The notes below the pieces were generated by a model. It was not told where the DNA came from. It made no database searches and worked only from the letters and a program-made list of their open reading frames with translations. A DNA stretch of 64,000 nucleotides, from contig CM063508.1 of assembly GCA_032207245.1 (NCBI GenBank), forward strand, positions 89,741,390 to 89,805,389, given 5' to 3'. Shown here piece by piece: positions 1 to 62,792 of this stretch. This DNA is from Pardosa pseudoannulata. Lineage: Eukaryota > Arthropoda > Arachnida > Araneae > Lycosidae. The translations under genes and the position numbers were made by a program. Each line of letters begins with the position of its first letter. The first letter of the stretch is position 1.

Positions 1-156
1 AGTACTGTACGCGGTTGCCTCTCCTCCTTTTTGTATAAAAACCATTCAGTTTCAATGAATATCACTGTAAATTGCGAGTTTGGTAGTATCGTTATGTTGT
101 AAATACTTTCCATGCCAGGATCTGTGTATGGAAGTATTCAATCTACCACTATTCGG

Positions 157-512
157 CATGAGCCGCAGTCGGCAAAGGCAACGATCTCTTAACTGAGTAG
201 TTGCAGGTTCGGAACCCAAGCCAGCCTAAGATCCGCCGTGTTTGCTAAAAGTGACTGTAAAATATATTCGTGATCACAATGTCCTCCATGTTCTCAATCA
301 ATACCTCTGGGGGTGGTAGTTTAAGTCTATGGGTCTTCTGCTTGGACCCTGCTTCATAATTATAAGGAACCACTTGAGCATAAATTGTACTTTCACCATT
401 GATTTCACCATCGTTGAAACGGAAGGCGCACCCCTTCGCTGTAAATCGAGTAGCCTCCGGCTCATATCGAATTTGGTCTGACCAAGTGGCATAAGACAAC
501 AACAACAACAAT
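157..512 (+). mobile_element. tRNA-derived SINE family 2
   Basis: The head has gccgcagtcggcaaaggcaa and B-box-like ggttcggaacccaagcc; the body has caatacctctgggggtggta and ctatgggtcttctgcttgg; the tail is (aac)n. It aligns along its length with 63350-63698. Confidence 0.8.
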
Positions 513-2609
513 TATTCAGCATACCAATAGGAATGGTGTAGAACAATACCGCACCTGGAACCAGCTCCGAGGGGGGGGGACAAAAGTTTGTTGGTTCTGT
601 GTAAACCCTTTCTCTTCAAGTTGTACCATTAAACTGTTGTAAGAATCTGTTTCCTGGCCAATCATTTATTCCTATAAATCACACAACTATTGTATTGTAG
701 ATTTTGTGCTAAAAAATCCTAAACCAAGCAGCACAACTGTTGTAATACAAAACATATTCCTCGAAACCATACCTCTGGTATAACTATTCTAATGTTAGTT
801 TTTAGTTCACCAATAATAATCTTTCACTGGATATTACTTTTTTGCTACTTTATTATGACAACAATTACAGGTGTTGTTTTTCTATGCAACTACAAGACAA
901 AAGGCCTTATTACCATTAAGTTCAGTAGCAGTACTATTTCATATTCCAGATAAGACTGTTCTGGTTTATTTGCAATTCTTTAAAACTGTAGTTCTATTGA
1001 ACGTGGCGACTGTGTTCAGATTTAGAAAATCTCAGCAAAACACTAAGGAAGAAAAATCTTTAACGTTGGGCGAAAATCTAGGAACAGCTATCCCCTTAAA
1101 GACAAAGGTCCTAAGTTGTTCAGAGAAGAATTTTGACTTGATCAAGATAGTGAAGTAAAAGCTACAGTTATTTAACTGAATAATAAAACAAATATCAAAT
1201 ATTATAGAACTTGGTAAGGCTTTGAAAACAGTTCCTCGATTATCATCTAAAGATGAGAGGGAATTTTCTTCTGACAAGTTGTTCATTACAAAACTAAAAA
1301 CTGACCTACAGGACCTACAGGATGGTAGGGCAACTGGAATGCCTGGGCCTAGCCTTCTAATCCAGAGATTTCTTACAATTAGCAGAGAAATTGACAACGA
1401 GCAGAGCATAAAAACAGCTAAAAGATAAAAGATGGGGATAGGATGATGGATTCGTGAGTTCCTAACGCAGTAACTAAAGAGTAGAAAGTTTAGGGATAGA
1501 AAACACAAAATATTTTTGGCAAGGGACCTCAGAACAGTAGTGAAAAATAAAAATTTGACGTATAATAAAAAATGTTTAAAAATTAATTAAATAATAAAAT
1601 AAAAGTTTAAAGATCAGAAAGAGATTTAAAAAGCTTCGAAAAATATTATAAACTAAGAACTGATAAAATCAGTTTTGCCTATGTTTTCTTAAATCATACT
1701 TTAAAAATGGTTAATTAATATATTTTATTTGTATTTTATTGGTGAACAAACACATAAAGAGAAACGAATTTTGAAATTTATGAATATCCTAATTTTATAT
1801 AGCTATCATTGATATCTATGGAATGTAACTAATTTAAAATTTCTTTTTCAAATTTTGATGTATTCATGGAAATTTGAGGAGTGTTCCCAGAAATTTCCAA
1901 GGAGGAAAAAAGTGTGGGAATTAATGCACCCGATTCCAAACGTCTCGCATCCAACGAGCTGCTTCCAAATGTAATATACTGTGTACCTGCTACTGCTCGA
2001 CCACGATGGGAAAAAATTACGTGAAAATTTATGTTTAATAATAAGAGAAATTTAAGCGTATATGTTTTTAAAAAAATATTTGTTTATAATTATACGTTAA
2101 TCGTTTTAGTTACGCGTACTAAAGAAACGTTCCATTGTAAACCAAGAAATTTTGTCAAGTACTCTTTAGAAACTATTTGTTTTACACAATTACATAAAAA
2201 GGAATTTTTATATCTAAAAATTATATAATTTGTGTACATAAATTTACCTAGAAAAATAAATGTGTCCGCTACACCATTGGCATTGTAAGGTACAAAAAGG
2301 TTGGGAATTTCTGATGTAGACTATATGAATGGCTAATAAAAACTGTTCCCGAATCTTGAAATTTTTTCTTTCTTTGGCCTTGTTGAAACATACCCTTTAG
2401 AATTTCCTCAGTAGTTAGTAAGAACTTAAGATATTACTTTGAAATGTATAACCCACTTCGATTTGACCGGTAACCGGTAGTTTACCTTGAATAGAAGAGC
2501 ATCATAAGTTTCCTGTTTAGAGTTTCATTATTTTTATGTTTTTATTCCCTTTTACTCCATCACCGTTATCTGCGTGTGAGTTCAGTTAAACAACCCACAA
2601 AAATAATCT
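513..2609. other. AT-rich non-coding stretch
   Basis: Only short chance frames. The longest (1032-1508 on -, 871-1158 on +) overlap each other and show no domain. It may contain 5' introns of the gelsolin gene, but no upstream exon was recognised. Confidence 0.5.
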
Positions 2610-2653
2610 GATATATATATATATATTATTATTATTATTATTATTATTATTAT
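2610..2653. repeat. (AT)n(ATT)n microsatellite
   Basis: About nine AT units followed by about eight ATT units. An (AAAT)n tract also lies at 2839-2868. Confidence 0.95.
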
Positions 2654-3156
2654 GACACGATGTAACTATAAAAAGCCGCCATTGAAATACAATATTTCGA
2701 TCTTAAACAAAGCAGGTTTTCGTACTAAATTATTCATTAGCGAAATGTTGCTTATCTCACCGGCAATATTACATCATCAACTATGACGTAGGATTGCAGG
2801 TACGAGCGTTAATTGTGAGGTGTAAACTTATACACAAAAATAAATAAATAAATAAATAAATAAATAAAATCGATGCAGTGAGTTGTTATACTTTCATTCT
2901 ACTTTCTCACTCTCAAGGCCACGTTTACTACTACGTTTGGTTCTGAGAATGAAAATCCTTTGCACTGCTTGGAGAGTAGGCCCAGGAAGCAGTGTTGTGT
3001 AGTTCCAGCTTATTTTTTTCTTTTCTGAACTTCTTGGGGGAATATGATGAATATGAAAAGTACAGTATATGTAGGAAAAAACAAAAATGTGTTGGGTGAT
3101 TTAAATATATTGTCATCCCGGCTATATCCAGAAAATAATTTTGGGGTGGGTCCGAC

Positions 3157-3188
3157 CAGGGCCGTAACTAAATCTTTTAGCGCCCGTG

Positions 3189-3223
<35 letters not shown>

Positions 3224-3834
3224 ATCTGCGCCCCTACTACCCAATATAGTGAGAAAATATATTAATGTTTTTTTTCCTATATCATACATTTAGAATGAAC
3301 TCAATATATTTTGTTAATTCTTAAAATGTTCCTATTATATTAAATTTTAATTTTTTCTCCTATATTTATTTTATTAATACTTAAAAATATTTACGAACAC
3401 TCTAGGGGTATTATTTTGCTGATAAACTGAATAGTTTATTGGAGGGGAATATTTTTTTTTATTTGTACGTTAAACTTTCATAAAAAATTGACGATTTTCA
3501 AAATATAAATTTAGTGTTAATGACTTTAATAAATTTAAAATTTAAAACTAATGCCCGTATTTATCTAAAGGTATATTAGGAATGTTTGGTAAACATTTTG
3601 TAAAAATCTGTAGCAAGTTTAGTTTCTAGGAGCATTTTAAAAAATAAGAAAATTCAAACCAGTAATTTTTAAACACATTGGATTTTAAAAATAAAATCTG
3701 ATTCTGCAATAGAAAAAATATTTTTCAGATTTTCCTTATTTTTACTTGGGCGAATCGTCTTCTTTCGGACCCCATTTTCATCACGGTGCGCCCGTGGCAA
3801 ATGCCACCTTTGCCACGCCCTTGTTTCGGCCCTG
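3157..3834. mobile_element. hAT-type non-autonomous element with internal poly(A)
   Basis: The ends cagggccgtaac and gtttcggccctg are inverted. They are flanked by 8-bp TSDs ggtccgac (3149-3156) and tgtccgac (3835-3842), with one mismatch. A subterminal motif cgcccgtggcaaa occurs near both ends. A 31-nt A run lies at 3190-3220. No transposase frame was seen. Confidence 0.8.
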
Positions 3835-5069
3835 TGTCCGACTTATTCAAGACGAAATTTTAAATTTTATTGTAATGTAACGATTGAATTAGCAGACGAG
3901 TATTTTCATATGATGTACGCATTATGTATAATAATTATTAAATATCGCAGCAATGTATACAAATATATTTATTTACTAAGTGAAAATTTCTATTTAAATA
4001 ATGTAATATGGACGGAACGGGGGGACTAATCAACACGACTTTCTCCTTATTTCGTTTCCGGCCTTGTTGTTTTTGAATTACCTGGATTCTTGAATTCACG
4101 AGATTCTAGCTTATTACACGGGAATCTCGTTAATCCAACGCTTTGTACTACTAGTCTAAGTTCCATATATCCTTCCGAAAAGAAGAGTTTTTTTTACACA
4201 AAACAAAATTTAGCCTGAGCGTATACATACAATTATTATAGTTACAATATGCTTGTTCCGTAGAATTTTTAGAAAATTTAACACCTCTAATTTTGGATTT
4301 AATGCTATCTTTCTGGTTTTTGCCGACATATGTTTTTAATTGACTGATTCAGTTTACTTTTCCGTATACATTTTATTGAATTAACGTCATCATATCACTG
4401 ATATACTACTGAATATCACTGATAATTATTTTCAAGAGTAAGAGTAGTACAAAATACCGCAGAATATTTTATAATGGCTAGTGCAAGTTATTGTAGAATA
4501 GCAAATCGTAATCGTAGCTCTAAAACTGTATGCGAAATCAATATCCCACAAATATTTCCCAGTCTTTTTTATAGAATTTCTGAAATTGTCTCTCCAAAAC
4601 TGCCTATTTACTGTTTTTCGTAATTATGTAAGTTGCATCATTAACAAATGCATCAATTTTATAGTTTTTATTATATGTCATACTGTTACACATTACAAAC
4701 AAGATAAAAAAATTTCTACTTTCCTCTTCAGATTTTCCTCTATAGTTTATTGATTTAGTTACAGGAAACGCTAAGCACATCCACCAGGAAAAGATATGCT
4801 TTTCCATTCTTTTGCGTTTGACCACTGTAAAGGATAGCGAGACATCTGTCTCGCCTAAAAAGCACTGGGAGTAACAATATCGTTCAGCCTTGACAGCTAC
4901 TATTCATATTTGCTAGGCGTGCCGTCTAGTTCTGTTGCATGCCGAATACATGCGCTCATCTTTTCGTAAAATACAAATAAAATAATTTCGTTTCCCCCTT
5001 GTTACTTTTGAAGCTATAAGCACTGAGGTCATTTTGCTGCGAGGGAATTCTTAAAAGAACCGCAAGCTG

Positions 5070-5070
<1 letters not shown>

Positions 5071-5127
<57 letters not shown>

Positions 5128-5141
5128 GTGTGTATATGTAT

Positions 5142-5184
<43 letters not shown>

Positions 5185-5372
5185 TATTAATATGTATATA
5201 TGTATATGTATATATATATGTATATATATATATTTATATATATATTATATATATATGTATATATGCATATGTATATATATGTAATATATGTTATGTATAT
5301 ATGTACTGTATAGTGTATGTATATATTATTATACTATTGTATATATATATATGTATATATGTTATATGTATA

Positions 5373-5413
<41 letters not shown>

Positions 5414-5495
5414 ATAATATGTATATATATAAGTATATATATGTATATATATGTATATATGTATATGTATATATATATGTATATGTATGTATACA
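5071..5495. repeat. (AT)n array with periodic G (ATGTAT variants)
   Basis: About 425 bp of AT dinucleotides, changing to gtatat-rich text towards the right. The Tyr/Ile-only open frames here on both strands are artefacts. Confidence 0.95.
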
Positions 5496-5504
5496 TGTAT
5501 ATGC

Positions 5505-5912
5505 ATGGCCCATAACAATAACACCGTTTTAATTAAAGACGTTTATTAACAGAACGTTGGAGGACGGATTCCCACTTCATTATATAGACAGGACAAACTG
5601 AGGGATCAGCTAATATGAAGTTATAATTAACAGGCTCTCAACACCTAGATCAACGTCGCAGTCAAAATCTGTGGGAAAAACTCTAGGAAAATCTGATTGC
5701 GATAGCGTGCATCTCCTTTTTATTTGGAAATTTCATAAATTGTCCGCTACGGCAATGTAGAATTATAATTGGTTAGATCCCTTCTTTGAGGGCGTAAACT
5801 GTAGCCCCAGTGGTCAATTTAGGTTAGGGGTTAAAAAAGGGGAAAGCAAAAGGACGCAGCAATTTTTGCCCTTAACTCAAGATTTGAAAATCCCTGAGAA
5901 TTTTCTCGGAGT
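5505..5912 (-). repeat. Dispersed ~410-bp repeat between AT arrays, copy 1
   Basis: It aligns in reverse with 23518-23912: shared words include gtttattaacagaacg/ctaataaaggtc (diverged), ccccttttt, ctgtagccccagtgg, catttggaaatttc-type text and ggacaaactg. In the - orientation it carries aataaa near its end, like an LTR or other polyadenylated repeat. (AT)n arrays flank it at 5071-5495 and 5974-6244. Confidence 0.6.
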
Positions 5913-5971
5913 GTCTTATGGGTTTTATACAAAATGCCTACATTAGTTTCCCTATCTAGTTTATTTTTCCT

Positions 5972-5973
<2 letters not shown>

Positions 5974-6044
<71 letters not shown>

Positions 6045-6158
6045 ATACATATATGTATACATATGTATATATATACGTATATATGTATGTATGTCTATAT
6101 GTATATATATGTATATATATGTATATATATATATATATGTGTATATATACATATGTAT

Positions 6159-6213
<55 letters not shown>

Positions 6214-6244
6214 AGTATATATATATATATATATATTTATATAA
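5974..6244. repeat. (AT)n array
   Basis: About 270 bp of AT dinucleotide with gtatat and acatat variants. No gene. Confidence 0.95.
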
Positions 6245-6819
6245 TTTACGATTTAGTTATGTATTTAATTTAAATAGTTTAGATTTTTTTTTACTTGTCA
6301 GTTAGTACATTTTCTACTATGAAATAGAGGAATTTAGCTTCTTTATTTGGAACCTGTTTATATACCAACTGGTTTTTTTTCTTCCCCTCTGAAATTTCAA
6401 AATTGTCTGAAATCCCGTTTTAAAATCAGACGGTTCAGTTGCGTAATAAATTCTCACTTAATCATGTCAAATAAATACTGATGAGAAAAGAGGAATCTTC
6501 AAAAAAGTCTGACTCTTCTGCTGAGAAACTAACCAACAAATTAGAAGTTCAAAAATTATCGCTTTAATTTTCTGCCATTAATAGTCAGCAAATCTGCTCG
6601 ATTTTCATTCTTTATGAAGACTATGTTGAAATGTAATGGAGGAAAAAAAAGAGAATATTTCTTGTTACATTTCAAAGATAGATTAATTTGTAATCTAACA
6701 AGAACGAATACTAAATCCGGGGAAAATTTTGCGAAGAATTTAATTTTACTAGGATTACTGATATTTTCATTATTTTCCGCGTCAGACACAGTAAAATTTG
6801 TTAATATTATAATGAAATC

Positions 6820-6976
6820 AAACAAATGTTGTAAAGAATGGATAGACAAAGTTTTAAATATTCCTTCATGCCCCAGCAAAAGATTTGTAGCTTCCTTTTG
6901 GCTTGCTACTGGCCATGACTGCATTTCTGAGCGTATTTTCCAGATCAATATCCAATCAACCTCTCTGTGCTGGTAA
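6820..6976 (+). pseudogene. LINE ORF2 C-terminal fragment
   Basis: The frame reads CCKEWIDKVLN, then RFVASFWLATGHDCISERIF and STSLC. The pattern of (F/W)RL.TGHD followed by a Cys recalls the region after the RNase H domain in arthropod non-LTR retrotransposons. It is short and isolated, and stops at 6976. The identification is from recalled motif only. Confidence 0.4.
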
Positions 6977-7895
6977 ATATCTTCCATTTTTTTTCTTATC
7001 TCAATGCAAAGTGTTGTTAAGATTTTTGTAATGTTTTTCAGTGACTAATAACACAGTTCCTTTTCATTTTTGAATTATCTTTTCCATCATGAGCTTCTCA
7101 TTCATTATTATTACGCTTGGGCGATGTCGTGGCACTTCCACAAATGATAGTGGGACTTCCGATGTTCATGTAAATCGTGGGATTTCCGATTGGGAGTGAG
7201 GGTAGAGTTGAGATGCCTCTCTTACTAGAATCTATTTCCTCCTAGCATTACTATTATGTATTTCTTTGAAAGACTTGTCTTTAAGTTTAATTCTGAATTT
7301 TTGGATCTCCAATTTTTTCCTCCTAAGGTAAAAATTATTCATCTACAATATATTTTAACGTAACGATTATTATTATTAAAGGTACATATTTAGGTTGTAA
7401 ATATGAAATTCCACTAAATTCAGTAAGCAAGAATACCTTGTCTTATTGAAAATAATATTTTGTTGATTAGTTTTCACTCTTCCCTTGTATTATTTTTTCA
7501 TATTTTAAAAGCATAACCGAGATATGGTGTCTTTGTTCTGCTCATTGATTCTATGTTGGTATCCATCAATTATTGAACAAGGCTTTCCCTTACTTGGAAG
7601 TATTATTCCTGCCATTTCCATATTTTAACCAGTTACTAGACTGAAACGGCTCTAAAATTTTTTGGCATAACAGGAGAAAAAGATACAATTAACGACAAAA
7701 TCACTCTTATTTACTGACCACTGACTACAGAGCCAAACCAAAACCACCTAAAGCATTTTTTGGTTGTAGGTGTTTTGACCGAACCCGAGTGAAACTTGTC
7801 CTACTGGTCCTATCCGTTCTATTATTACCTTAAAACTGTCATTGTTGGAATAAAGCCCTTTGTCAAGGAGGAAGTTTGGACAACACCTCCTAGAG

Positions 7896-8550
7896 CAGGG
7901 TTTCATGGACCCCTTGGGGGTCCATGGGTCTTATTTTGGGGGTCCGCCGACTGCTCTTAATTTTTAAAATGTTTGCATCAATATTAAAAAAAACTTTTTT
8001 TGTCGCGGGCAACCTCTGTAAGCCGTCTGTTTGCCATTTCCCAGTAGAGACCTCTACAATACGAGGAGAAGAACATTCGCAAACCATATAAAATTTGAAA
8101 TTCTTAGAAACACAAAGTAGCTTTTGAATTTTACTTCACTTGGAAATAAAGTGACGTTAAAATCAGTTCCGCAAAGTTCTTGCAAATCTTTAAAACAAAA
8201 TATTTGTTTTACTTTTTCATTTTAATTCTTAACGTTTGTCTTGTCACAGTAAAAACAAAACATCGAAATCGACTGAATATCGAACATGGCATGCGTGTTG
8301 CTTTGTCGAAAACCATCCCTCAATTCAATCTGTTAATCAAGGAAAAGCAGCAACAGCCTTCACATTAAAAATTTTAATTTCTTCAAATTTTTTATGCTAT
8401 TGAAATAAAATATTAAAATAAGTAAATAATAAAACAGAATTTTTTTGGTAATAAATGATATTTAAGCTATTTTTTTTTTCACAGAGGGGTCCGTGAAATA
8501 TTTAAAATTTTTAAAGTGGTTCATTGTGCCAAAAAGGTTAAAAAACACTG
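7896..8550. mobile_element. hAT-type non-autonomous element
   Basis: It begins cagggtttc and ends aaaaacactg, with a perfect 8-bp TSD tcctagag at 7888-7895 and 8551-8558. A ggaccccttgggggtcc palindrome lies near the left end and ggggtccgtgaaa near the right. The open frames inside are short and unrelated to transposase. Confidence 0.8.
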
Positions 8551-8558
8551 TCCTAGAG

Positions 8559-11500
8559 TGTTGGGGAGAAAAGTGCTATGGGAACTTTTCTTGGGACCCC
8601 CTTCCGAAAGCTATCGGAACTTTGCTTAGGACCCCCTTTGCCCAAGTTTGTGTAAAAAAGAAACTTGTTCTGCACATAATACTGGAATTCAAATTACTTT
8701 CCCAATCATAGGGCATAAGTTTTAGCTTTGGTTAGCTCTTAAAATTATTTCTCCTCGTTCAAACCTATTTTTTTTTTCTAATATACTGTTTTATTTTCAG
8801 TAATACTGCAAACGATTAACTCAAAACTTTCATTCTACTTCTTCCAGGAATTTGACTTAATTTCTTTCAAACAATGGAAATGTATTAGTGTCTCATGAGT
8901 ATTTTTCTTTCATTTTTTATTCACCATTTTGATTTAAAGTTATTGTTGCGGAGTGATCTGTCTCATAAATATTTGAAAGCTAATCCTTTGGGAAGGTTGT
9001 TTGCGACTGAAGGTCAAGTTCTTTGCGCCAATTAAGCACCCTGAAAGAAGAATGGATATCATCCACTTGAGTCACTGCTCTGCGCGGGACTCGAAAAATC
9101 TATGTACTTAAATATTAGAAAGCTAGACCCAAGATTATTGATTTATAAACTATAAAATTTGTATACTAGTCTTCGGTTTCTTTTTCTTTCTTTTATATTT
9201 TAATAGCTACCTTATTCATTATTGAAATTTGTTTTCCAACAATTGCCTTACCCTTTAGAGCATACGAGTAAACTATTTTTGCCATTTAAAGAAATTATAA
9301 TTTATGACTGTTATCTATGAATCTTTATAGATGTGATATATACGAAAAAAAAATTTTAAGAAATTTTTTACATTTCTTTTGGATTTTGGGGTGGTTTAAT
9401 TGCGACATCATCCTCTTGTACAGTGTAAAAATAATATAATTTTTTTAAAATTTTAATTATAAGAAACATCGGAATAGAGGAAGAACAATGAAAAATTAAA
9501 AATTGTGTAGTAAGTAAATAGGTGAAGCATTTTATAAATGTATTTTTGGGAAGGCACTGTTATTGGGGATCATAAGTGAGAAAAATTGAATTCCTGACTT
9601 TTCCATGTATAGCAAGTTTAAACACTAATAATTCAAAGGGAAAAGTAAGTTAAGTATAGTGCTACGACCTATTTTACATCTAACTTAGAAAATTGATAAA
9701 AATCATTTATATGTCTTTAAAAAGCAGAGAAATTTTTAAATTTTAGTATTTTACCTGTTTATTAAAAGAGATTAGTTTATCGAAACCTTTACCACCTTAT
9801 AAGGATTTAATTTTGATAAGTCCGAATGAGTGAAGCATTCTATTATAGTACAGCTTATAAATAATGTACATAGCCATAAAATAAACGCTGTTGCGTAAAA
9901 GATCAGTTACTTTTTTCGTCTCTGGAAGATGAACGGGTAGATTTCAAAGAGAACATTTAGATCAGTGGTCACCTAACTGTCGATCGCGATATTTTTAGTA
10001 GCTCGCGAGGTAATTCTCGGCAGATTGCCGTGTGAGACTGAATATTTTATATGTGGTGTAAAGAACTGCAACTTTTCCTTCTCGAGTAGGATGCAAAAAG
10101 AACTACAACTTCTACTTTGCGCTGAAAAGGTTTTCCGGTTTTGATTGGTTTGTGAAAAATGTCTTTGCTCTGCTGTATGATGAGCCAGTGTGAAGTTATA
10201 AATTTGTAATTAATTAAAGTGTTTTAAAGTTGATTGGTTTGGTACGTGTATCAAGATACGTGTGTTTTTAGATGGTGCCACAATGACTCTTGCTTCCCCT
10301 CAAAATTATCATCCTCGTCTATCCTTAATTTCTCTACTTAAGTTTTCCTTTTCCTCTATTTTGTTAAAGTTCCTACTTTTAATCTTAAAAATAATTTAAA
10401 AAAAATATATAAAATTAAATAAAAATTACAAAAAAATTTTAAAACTTATAAAAATATTGGATGCTTGCATCCGCCAGAAACATTTCTTTAGTACTTAAAT
10501 TATTAGCATAAGTTACTAAAACTACACTAATCTTTCTCTTTTTTTCTTTCTTTTTACTTTCATTTAATTGTTTACTTAAATTCAGGTATTTAGGGCCCCT
10601 CATTATTTTTCCTTTTATTTTAAGACTTTATTCAGTCAAATTATTTTCATCTATAATATATTTTCATACTTCAAGATGCACATCATGCAGAGTAAATCTC
10701 ACCTTCACCATTGGGGATTCGGCTCAAGTCCGGGTGCCCCAAACAAGCTACAATTCGGAACGTGTGTTTTGCTCATGAACAAATAAATAAGAATTGTCAA
10801 TTCATGACAGTGGTTTCATTGCAAAATCACTGTCCTTCAAGGGGTTGATATGAAATTGGGGAAAAATAATAACAGGACTTCTATCTTTTAGTTCCTTATT
10901 TCCCTCACTTTTTTTATCAGTTTTTGAAATTTTCTTTAGAATATATGCGAAAATATTTCGTATGTCGCAAAACTTCCCTAGACATGAATTTACATTGTCT
11001 TAAACTTTATTTCTATTATCATGCAGGATAAAGAGACAATAGTTGTCATAATACTTTAAACCTTTCTTGAGGAATTCAGGGAAAGCCTTTGAGAGCTTCT
11101 CGAAATAGACAAGCTATCTCGACTGGGTTCCATGGGTCTGAAACATATGTCTTTCTGCCTCGGAGTACATTCTAAAATTAGGCCTTGGTCACCATCATGT
11201 CTTTCAGCTCGTGTAGGCGTAAGCCCGTTAGTGATAGCAAGTGAAATAAAAGTTTAAAAAAAAACTACCGCCCTCTAAGGTTACACTTTTTTTTTAATAT
11301 CCAAGCTAGGACCTAAACACAGAAGTCTATTGATACTGGAACCTCATATTTTTTTCAAAATAAATCTTTCTACGCAGCAGACTCCTCGTTCGATTAGATA
11401 CATGTGGTTGACAAATTTCCAATTTCTGCCACTTTTACTTTCCTCGTTATTTTCAAAGTAATAAATATATATAAAAAAATAAAAATTATATCCCATAAAT

Positions 11501-11608
11501 GCATTTTATTTTCTTGAGTTTGAACCTCGCTTAAAAAAGTTTTTAGTTTTTAGAAATTTTTTATAAAATTATTATTGAATGATAACATATTTTCTAAGAA
11601 ACCTTATT
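8559..11608. other. AT-rich non-coding stretch
   Basis: No open frame above 60 codons. A possible hAT start (cagtggtcacctaac at 9964) has no partner end that I could find. Nothing else is recognisable. Confidence 0.5.
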
Positions 11609-11897
11609 TTAACACTAGATTGCACGAGATTTCTTGTATACCTATATTGCCCCAAAACAGTCAAAATGACTGCATTGTGAAAAAATAACAAATATGTAAA
11701 GAAATTTGTTTAAAATTAATTTTTAATATTATATAATAAAGGAGGGCGGAAGTAACTACAATTATTCATAAACCCATTTATATGTTATAGAAAAAGTCAC
11801 CAAATTCTAAGAAATTGTGTCATTATATTTCATAATTGTTTTTCTAATTGAAATTAAAAAACAGTTAAAATGACTGCCTTGGGCAATCTAGTGTTAA
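11609..11897. mobile_element. TTAA-flanked MITE, family C'
   Basis: TTAA at both ends, with inverted termini cactagattgc / gcaatctagtg and subterminal cagtcaaaatgactgc / cagttaaaatgactgc. It is 289 bp long without coding sequence. Different in sequence from families A and B. Confidence 0.75.
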
Positions 11898-12641
11898 TAT
11901 GATGATAACATAAAAATATTATTTCTTTTATCAAGATTTTGCCGAGTTAGAATAAATTAGACAATGTATAAATATATGAATATGCAAATTCCTTTCTCTT
12001 ATATAAATGAATATGTCTTTATATGCTATAATGAAAATAAAAGTAATATTAGCTGTTGTATAATTCCAATAAATTTTTTCCCCCTTATCATTGAAACGAA
12101 ATTAAAACACACAGACAAAAACTCCTGTATATAATATGTATGAGTGTTGTTAGTCAGGTGTAAACATAAATTTTTTATTTTTCCCATATATTATTAAATC
12201 CAGAAGCCACAGATGAAGCGCAAAGATGAAACACACATCACTTTGAAAACGCGATTTTATCTTAGAAGCACAAAAGTCGATTATACAGACAAGAAGAAAG
12301 GTCGTAAGATTTCTCACGATGTTCCTTATATAGATTTCAAAAGTGATGATGTGGCAGACTCATCTCTCATTATTATGTGAGTGATGAGAAATCTACGGGT
12401 TAACTGGTGACTCATGTAGCTGTCCGCTTTCAATCTTTAGATTACTAATATGTTAGATTTTTCGATGAGGCCAAAATGAGTTTCGATTTAATAATTGAGA
12501 TGGGGTTATTTTCTGGCATTACACATATGCGCGTATACAAACACATGTGTGTGTGAAAGAGAGAAAGAGAGAGAGAGTGTGCACACCTTAAGTGCTGTGA
12601 TATATTATAAGGTATTTCATAAACATAAGTACATTCTTATT

Positions 12642-13283
12642 TTAACACTTCGCGTGCGGGCAACGTATTTTTACGTTTTTTGCAGTCTGTCACTGGAGCG
12701 CGGGTCACGTAAAAATACGTATTTAGTAGATTTGTGGTGGATACCCGCTAACCACCACAAATCTACTAAATACGTATAATTATATGTATGTGTGACATTA
12801 TATGCGTGTTGTTTGCATTGCTATCTAACGCTTTGAATTTTTTCTTTCCACAAGTTATGATTGTCGAGTTACTCGGTCTTTTGTTGCGTTATTTCGTCTT
12901 CAATCGAATTCCTAGCTCCAGAACGTACAAGTCGTGTTTTGTCAATTTGAAGCTTGGTTTTTTATTGTTGAATACAAAATTGATAAAATGAGCCGTTGTG
13001 ACATAGATAGTGATAAAGAAATAGGTGCTGATATATTATCGGACTTTAATTTTAAAAATCGTTTATTTTTGTGATTTCGTAAAAATATTGTTTTTTTTTT
13101 TTTGTTAAATAATCATACAGTATATATTAAAGTGTAAAATAAAAAAAGTTTCGTTCATAAAAACAAAGTAGTTTTCGATTTACTGCGTTTTTTCCGAATA
13201 GCTAAACTTTCGCGCGATTCACGAAAAAACGCCAGCTGCAGGAGTAAGTTGGCGGTGAAGTATACCCACATGTCAAGTGTTAA
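12642..13283. mobile_element. TTAA-flanked MITE, family B copy 1, with central hairpin
   Basis: TTAA at 12642 and 13280, with inverted termini cacttcgcgtgcggg / cccacatgtcaagtg. A 26-bp-arm hairpin with an 11-nt loop lies at 12715-12777. A 67-codon open frame at 12788-12991 also exists in copy 2, but it resembles nothing known and is probably a chance frame. Confidence 0.75.
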
Positions 13284-13753
13284 CAGAAGAATGATTTTTT
13301 TTTTTTACTTATAAAAAAAGGGAAAAATTGTAAGTAGATTATAAGTGAATGAAAAAGCTTTAAAATTAAAAAAAAAAAAAAAGAATTCATAAGAAAACTG
13401 TACTTTATTATACCTTTTGATATTTTACTTAGGTTTATACATTTAAATCACTACTATAAATTTAAATACAAAATAAAATTCCGAACTCACTATATTTCTT
13501 AACTGTTTATTGTGTTGTGCAGGAATCTAAAAAAGCATTTTTAAACAAATATGTTATTTCTTATTTATGTGAATTTAGAGCATCTTTATCTTAGATATTC
13601 AACACTTTAATTAAATTATCTGCAGACAGAATTTTTTTTACGCATAAAATGAAATTCAGCGTTCACTTTCTGCAGCTTTAAATAATAAATTTTTTAATTA
13701 TTTTTTTAATTATTATTGAATTTTTTAAAAGGATAATGATACAGTTGATAATG

Positions 13754-14036
<283 letters not shown>

Positions 14037-14174
14037 TTGTGATACTGTTGTGACAACTGCAGACGTAAATGAAAAAAATAATTGTTTTAGAATCTGAGAA
14101 CAAATTCTCAAATAAATTTAAAATTTTCATTCCTTGGTAGTACTTTAATATTCATCTCACTTTTTATATTTCAG

Positions 14175-62792
<48,618 letters not shown>

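Noticed and set aside
1222..1428. 68-codon Lys-rich frame
   Set aside because: No recognisable motif, splice context or repeat; length is compatible with chance.
9964..10250. hAT start-like sequence cagtggtcacctaac
   Set aside because: No inverted partner or 8-bp duplication was found downstream, so the element is not listed.
12788..12991. 67-codon frame also found at 47591-47812
   Set aside because: It is shared only because both loci are family B MITEs. No homology to transposase was recognised and the frame's end differs between copies.
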